This document shows positions 60,036-64,000 of a DNA stretch of 64,000 nucleotides, piece after piece (the first letter of the stretch is position 1; each line of letters opens with the position of its first letter). A program made the translations under genes and the position numbers. Origin of the DNA: Sporichthyaceae bacterium (GTDB lineage Bacteria > Actinomycetota > Actinomycetes > Sporichthyales > Sporichthyaceae); contig DATASX010000087.1 of NCBI GenBank assembly GCA_036269075.1, positions 37,521 through 101,520 of the forward strand, given 5' to 3'. The notes under the pieces are model-generated. The model did no database searches and had not been told where the DNA came from. It was given only the letters and a program-made list of their open reading frames with translations.

Positions 60036-61622
60036 ATGACCGGCGCGGACCCGCGGTACTGCAGCGTCGACGACCGCACAATGGGCGGGATGCTGCGGTG
60101 GAAGGCGCAGCAGGACCCGGACGGACTGGCCCTGGTGTGCGGGCGGGCCCGCTGGACCTGGCGGATGCTGAACGAGCGGACCAACCGGGTCGCCGCCGCC
60201 CTGCGCGGTCTCGGGTTTGGCGTCGGGGATCGGGTCGGACTGTTCCTGACCAACCACGCCGACTACCTGGCCTGGTACCTGGCGTTGGCCAAGACCGGAG
60301 TGGTCGGGGTTCCGGTCAACCCCGCCCTGACGGCACCGGAACTGGCGTACATCGTGGCCGATTCCGGCTGTCGGCTGCTGCTGGTCGACGAAGGTCGGCA
60401 CCCGACAGCGGCCGGAATGCCCGCCGCCCTGCCGGCCGGAACCCCAGCGCCTGCGCAGTTGCTGCTCGGGTCGAGCGAGTACCGCGAGTTGCTGGAGTCG
60501 GCCGACCCCGGCGAACCGCCGGGCAGCATCGACCCGGCGGCTGCCTTCTTCATGTGCTACACCTCCGGGACCACCGGTGCGCCGAAAGGCTGCGTCCAGA
60601 GCCACCGCGGCTTCGTCGACCACCACCGGCGTTGCCACGACGGGTTCGGATTCGGCCCCGATGACGTCATGCTCATCCCCGGGCCGCTCTTCCACGAGGC
60701 GCCCGCGCTGTTCTCCTTGGCCCAGTTGTTCTTCGGCGGCACGGTCGTCGTGCTGGAGACGTTCACACCCGAACTAGCCGTCGCGGCACTGCGCGCGGAG
60801 CGGTGCACGACCGTCGGGTTCGCCGTGCCGGTGATGCTGCAGCGGATCTGCCAACACCTGGCGGCGACCGGAGACCGGGACGACTGGACGGGACTGCGCT
60901 CTGTCGTGGTGGCGGGCGCGCCCCTGCTCGCCGAGACCATGCACGCCGTTCTCGACACCTTTCCGGCCACCGCCCTCATCGAGTTCTACGGCGCCACCGA
61001 GCTCGGCGTCGCGACCTTCGTGGACCATCGCGAGTGCCCGGAGCGAGGACGCACGGCGGGGCGCCCGTTCCCCGGGATGGCGACCCTGATCCTCGACGAG
61101 ACCGGCGAACGGCTGCCGACAGGCGAGGTCGGGGAGATCTTCGTCAGCCCGGTCATGATGGACGGCTACCATCGCCGACCCGAGGCCACCGCAGAGGCCA
61201 CCCGCCGCTTCGGCGAAGCGAGCTGGCTCAGCCTGGGCGACCTCGGATACCTCGACGCCGACGGCTATCTGCAGGTCGTCGACCGCAAGAAGCACATGAT
61301 CATCTCCGGCGGTGAGAACGTCTACCCGGTGGAGGTGGAGAACGTCCTCGTCGACCACCCGGCGGTGCTCGACGCGGCTGTTCTGGGCCTGCCCGACCAA
61401 CGCTGGGGCGAGATCGTCACCGCCGCGGTCGTGACCGCGGCCGGAGCCGATCTCGGGCTGGACGAGGTGGACGCGTTCTGCCGGGCCCGACTTGCGCCCT
61501 ACAAGGTCCCCAAGCGTGTCTTCGTGCTCGATGACCTCCCCCGAACGGCCTCCGGCAAGGTGTTGAAACACGTGCTGCGCGCCGACCTTCTGGCCCGGGC
61601 GACTGTCGCGGCTCCAAACTGA
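60036..61622 (+). CDS. AMP-forming acyl-CoA synthetase
   Basis: 528 residues. ANL motifs: CYTSGTTGAPKG, EFYGATELG, LSLGDLGYLD, the RKKHMIISGGENVYP hinge and the catalytic LPRTASGKVLKH. It activates the acid produced by oxidising the monooxygenase product. It is the last gene of the monooxygenase transcript; an intergenic region with operator-like repeats separates it from the aldehyde dehydrogenase. Confidence 0.9.
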   Translation: MTGADPRYCSVDDRTMGGMLRWKAQQDPDGLALVCGRARWTWRMLNERTNRVAAALRGLGFGVGDRVGLFLTNHADYLAWYLALAKTGVVGVPVNPALTAPELAYIVADSGCRLLLVDEGRHPTAAGMPAALPAGTPAPAQLLLGSSEYRELLESADPGEPPGSIDPAAAFFMCYTSGTTGAPKGCVQSHRGFVDHHRRCHDGFGFGPDDVMLIPGPLFHEAPALFSLAQLFFGGTVVVLETFTPELAVAALRAERCTTVGFAVPVMLQRICQHLAATGDRDDWTGLRSVVVAGAPLLAETMHAVLDTFPATALIEFYGATELGVATFVDHRECPERGRTAGRPFPGMATLILDETGERLPTGEVGEIFVSPVMMDGYHRRPEATAEATRRFGEASWLSLGDLGYLDADGYLQVVDRKKHMIISGGENVYPVEVENVLVDHPAVLDAAVLGLPDQRWGEIVTAAVVTAAGADLGLDEVDAFCRARLAPYKVPKRVFVLDDLPRTASGKVLKHVLRADLLARATVAAPN

Positions 61623-61633
61623 CAGTACGTCAG
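61619..61633. repeat. CTGAC-N5-GTCAG palindrome, copy 14
   Basis: Spacer AGTAC. It covers the ligase stop codon and continues into the intergenic region; it is followed by a partial second match (AACTGAG). It could double as a weak terminator stem. Confidence 0.7.
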
Positions 61634-61678
61634 AACTGAGTTCTCGCCGCCACTCCGCCGGGCCGCCCGGGTGCAGAA

Positions 61679-61697
61679 GTGCTCCAACTTGGAACAC
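61679..61697. promoter_or_regulatory. Inverted repeat GTGCTCCA-ACT-TGGAACAC, site 4
   Basis: Same 3-base centre and similar arms as sites 2 and 3, with one mismatch. It lies 74 bases before the aldehyde dehydrogenase start, suggesting that gene has its own promoter in the same regulon. Confidence 0.5.
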
Positions 61698-61700
61698 CTA

Positions 61701-61716
61701 TGTGTCGTCGGGCACA
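61701..61716. promoter_or_regulatory. Weaker half-site pair TGTGTC-GTCG-GGCACA
   Basis: It directly follows site 4 with related half-sites but a 4-base centre and one mismatch. It may be a secondary contact of the same regulator. Confidence 0.35.
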
Positions 61717-61770
61717 CCTACTATCGGTCTCGCGCCGAACCCGCCGATTCGAGCTCTTGAAGGAGGAATC

Positions 61771-63282
61771 GTGAGCGCAACCCTCGAACACCCGACGCTC
61801 CCGTCGGTCACGGATTTCATCTCCTCGCCGAAACGATTGTTGATCGACGGGAAATGGGTTGACGCGGCCTCCGGTCGAACCTTCGCGACGTTCGACCCGG
61901 CGACCGGCGGGCGGCTCACGGACGTGGCCCACGGCGGGCCGGAGGACATAGACCGCGCAGTAGCCGCGGCCCGACGCGCGTTCGAGTCCAAGGTGTGGCA
62001 CCGAGTGGCACCCAACGTCAAGCAGCGCATGCTCTTCGGCATCGGCGAGCGGATGCTCGCGCGGGCCGAGGAGTTCGCCCACCTCGAGGCGCTGGACAAC
62101 GGCAAGTCCGCGCTGGTGGCGCAGGTGGTCGATGTGGTCTGGGCCGCCGACATCTTCCACTACTACGCAGGCTGGGCAACGAAGGTGGAGGGGCGCACCA
62201 TCCCGGTCTCGGTCCCTTGGGTCCCGGACGGGCAGTTCCACGCCTACACCCTGCGCGAACCCATCGGGGTGTGCGGTGCCATCATCCCGTGGAACTTCCC
62301 GCTGGTGATGGCCGCCTTGAAGATCGCGCCGGCACTCGCAGCCGGGAACACCGTGGTTCTCAAGCCGGCCGAGCAGACGCCGCTGAGCGCGCTGCTGCTC
62401 GGTGAACTGCTGCTGGAAGCAGGCATCCCGGACGGCGTGGTCAACATCGTGCCCGGGTTCGGCGACGCCGGAGCCGCACTCGCCGCCCACGACGACGTGG
62501 ACAAGGTCGCGTTCACCGGATCGGTCGAGACCGGCAAGCGGATCGTCGAGGCCGCGAAGGGCAACCTCAAGAAGGTTTCCCTGGAGCTGGGCGGCAAGAG
62601 CCCGAACATCGTCTTCGCCGACGCCGACCTCGAGGCCGCCGCGGTCGGCTCGACGATGGCGTGGCTGTTCAACCACGGGCAGTCCTGCGTCGCCGGAACG
62701 CGGCTGTACGTAGAGGACCGGATCTTCGACGAGTTCACCGCACAGGTCGCCGCTATCGCCTCGGCCGCGAAGCTCGGGCCCGGTCTGGACCCGGCAACCC
62801 AGGTCGGCCCGCTGGTGTCGCAGCAGCAACTCGACCGGGTCACCGGGTACCTGGAGCAAGGCCTGGCCGACGGGGCCCGCGCGCTGACCGGCGGTGGCAG
62901 GCACGGCGACACCGGGTACTTCGTCCAACCGACCGTGCTGGTCGACGTCAAGCCGGACTTCAGCGTCGTGCGTGAGGAGATCTTCGGGCCGGTCGTCGTC
63001 GCCCAACCGTTCTCCGCCGAGCAGGAACTGATCCAGGTCGCCAACAACAGCGAGTACGGCCTGGCCGCCGGCATCTGGACCAACGACCTCTCCCGCGCGC
63101 ACCGCGTGGCCCAACAATTGCGAGCCGGAACCGTCTGGGTCAACACCTACAACGCCCTGGACACAGCCCTTCCCCACGGTGGTTTCAAGCAGTCCGGCTG
63201 GGGACGCGAACTGGGCGCCGAGGCCATGGATCTCTACACCCAGACCAAATCCGTCAACATCCAGCTCAAGCCTGCCGACTGA
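61771..63282 (+). CDS. Aldehyde dehydrogenase family protein
   Basis: 503 residues from GTG 61771 with AGGAGG four bases upstream. Motifs: PWNFPLVMA, GNTVVLKPAEQTP, catalytic Glu272 (LELGGKSPN), nucleophile Cys306 (GQSCVAGTR), EEIFGPV, and FKQSGWGRELG. It resembles betaine/phenylacetaldehyde-type NAD-dependent enzymes. It would oxidise the aldehyde from the monooxygenase alcohol product, giving the acid for the ligase upstream. No alcohol dehydrogenase gene is present nearby. Confidence 0.92.
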   Translation: MSATLEHPTLPSVTDFISSPKRLLIDGKWVDAASGRTFATFDPATGGRLTDVAHGGPEDIDRAVAAARRAFESKVWHRVAPNVKQRMLFGIGERMLARAEEFAHLEALDNGKSALVAQVVDVVWAADIFHYYAGWATKVEGRTIPVSVPWVPDGQFHAYTLREPIGVCGAIIPWNFPLVMAALKIAPALAAGNTVVLKPAEQTPLSALLLGELLLEAGIPDGVVNIVPGFGDAGAALAAHDDVDKVAFTGSVETGKRIVEAAKGNLKKVSLELGGKSPNIVFADADLEAAAVGSTMAWLFNHGQSCVAGTRLYVEDRIFDEFTAQVAAIASAAKLGPGLDPATQVGPLVSQQQLDRVTGYLEQGLADGARALTGGGRHGDTGYFVQPTVLVDVKPDFSVVREEIFGPVVVAQPFSAEQELIQVANNSEYGLAAGIWTNDLSRAHRVAQQLRAGTVWVNTYNALDTALPHGGFKQSGWGRELGAEAMDLYTQTKSVNIQLKPAD

Positions 63283-63361
63283 CCGGACTCTCCCGCGCTC
63301 GATCGGCGCGGAAGAAGCGCACGCCGGCGCAGTGCGGGAATCGGCCGGCCGTGCGGTAGGC

Positions 63362-63401
63362 GCTGCCGCGATCCCCCACCGCCTAGGGGGATCGCGGCAG
63401 C
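63362..63401. terminator. Strong hairpin terminator
   Basis: GCTGCCGCGATCCCCC pairs perfectly with GGGGGATCGCGGCAGC (16 bp) around the 8-base loop ACCGCCTA, 80 bases after the aldehyde dehydrogenase stop. No T-run follows. The interval 63283-63480 holds no gene. Confidence 0.75.
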
Positions 63402-63489
63402 ATCCGGCGGGCCGGTGCCGGGCCGGTCGCCACATCGGCCGTGGCGGCACCGGTGGCCCGCCCTGAGGCCCGGCTGAAGTGGCTGGCGT

Positions 63490-63920
63490 CCGCGAACAGG
63501 GTGGGAGTAGAAGATGTCGACGTAGTCCAGGCCCAGCCGCTGCAACGACTGGTCCGGACTGGCGAGCAGATACTTGCGCGACCCCCCGGTCGCCGTACGG
63601 GTCAGGCCACATGTCCCACCCGGCCTTGGTGCTGATGATCAGCTCGTCCCGGTAGGGCCGGAAGTCCTGTGCCGGCAACCGCCCCAGGTTTTCCTCGGCG
63701 ACGCCGTAGGGCGGTCCGTAATTGTTCGCCAGGTCGAAGTGCGTGATCCCGAGGTCGAAGGCGCGGCGGACGACGGCCCGTTGCACCTCGAGCCGGCGGT
63801 CGCCGCCGAAGTTCTGCCAGAACCCCAGCGAAAGGAGTTCGACGCCGCTGCGACCGGCTCGCCGGAGCGCATCTTCCCGTACCGTCCGGCATCGGCGAGG
63901 TAGGTGCTGGTCGCGTCCAT
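63490..63920 (-). pseudogene. Aldo/keto reductase (YghZ-like) pseudogene
   Basis: Starting at ATG 63920, STYLADAGRYGKM is followed by a frameshift (one base lost near 63866) into RRAGRSGVELLSLGFWQNFGGD and on to FDLGITHFDLANNYGPPYG and STKAGWDMWPDPYGD. A second frameshift lies in the C6 run at 63582-63587 (plus strand), after which SRKYLLASPDQSL and LGLDYVDIFYSHP continue in another frame. Homology then stops about 63490. Intact family members run about 330 residues. Two frameshifts plus truncation argue for real decay, though the C6 run could be a sequencing slip. Confidence 0.75.
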
Positions 63921-63944
63921 TTCCGCCCTGTCCCTTTCTCGAGC

Positions 63945-64000
63945 TCAGTCGACGGCCGCGACTGCGGCCAGGTCCTCGTGCATGTGGCCGGCGATGACTG
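63945..64000 (-). CDS. C-terminal end of an unidentified gene, cut by window edge
   Basis: On the minus strand a frame enters at the right edge and ends VIAGHMHEDLAAVAAVD with a TGA at 63945-63947. It is too short to identify. It lies 24 bases upstream of the aldo/keto reductase remnant. Confidence 0.35.
   Translation of the reverse strand, partial: VIAGHMHEDLAAVAAVD

Overview
The window is high-GC DNA with tightly packed, often ATGA-overlapping genes. Gene content (F420/LLM-type flavin oxidoreductases, several FadD-type ligases, a thiolase/DUF35/MaoC set, an ECF41 sigma factor, a mycofactocin-type SDR remnant, a WS/DGAT acyltransferase) points to an actinomycete with a versatile lipid and hydrocarbon metabolism. 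The genus cannot be named from this alone. No transposase, integrase, CRISPR array, rRNA or complete tRNA was seen.

Layout. (1) 1-6940: edge of an NDP-forming acyl-CoA synthetase with a divergent MarR regulator; a minus-strand operon aldehyde dehydrogenase - cytochrome P450 - GAF/Fis regulator; a divergent MDR oxidoreductase. (2) 6987-17075: one long minus-strand operon (LLM oxidoreductase, SnoaL-like protein, Baeyer-Villiger-type monooxygenase, acyl-CoA ligase, two hot-dog proteins, DUF35 protein, an in-frame thiolase-SDR fusion, two HSL-type esterases), with a perfect TetR-like palindrome in front and a TetR gene upstream. It looks like an oxidative and acyl-CoA route for a large carboxylated or cyclic substrate. 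(3) 17882-27824: two operons (phosphotransferase/unknown/LLM, and a 2-hydroxyacyl-CoA dehydratase or benzoyl-CoA-reductase-like pair with its ATPase activator, SDR, TetR and acyl-CoA ligase), each headed by the same 32-bp palindromic element. (4) 27898-29457: a decayed SDR and about 1 kb of non-coding DNA with operators and a promoter. (5) 29458-48422: a nine-gene, mostly translationally coupled plus-strand cluster: two PUFA/heterocyst-glycolipid-like megasynthases, ACP, cysteine-nucleophile thioesterase-like hydrolase, two GT1 glycosyltransferases, a membrane-anchored WS/DGAT acyltransferase, and an ABC exporter. It most likely builds and exports a glycosylated long-chain lipid and is the best candidate for an undescribed system. 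(6) 48456-51850: VOC protein, RibD-like reductase, NDH-2-like flavoprotein coupled to an ECF41 sigma factor. (7) 52161-63282: a solute-binding lipoprotein, a GAF/Fis regulator and a soluble diiron monooxygenase operon (alpha, beta, coupling protein, two MaoC proteins, acyl-CoA ligase) followed by an aldehyde dehydrogenase. Several copies of one inverted repeat link these promoters. No monooxygenase reductase is present. (8) 63490-64000: a broken aldo/keto reductase and the tail of another gene.

Across the window the palindrome CTGAC-N5-GTCAG (core TGAC-N5-GTCA) recurs 14 times by eye, in several reading frames and between genes. This is far more than base composition predicts, and it resembles a highly iterated palindrome. 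Coordinates, starts and residue numbers were worked out by hand from the sequence. Family names rest on motif recognition, not on a database search.
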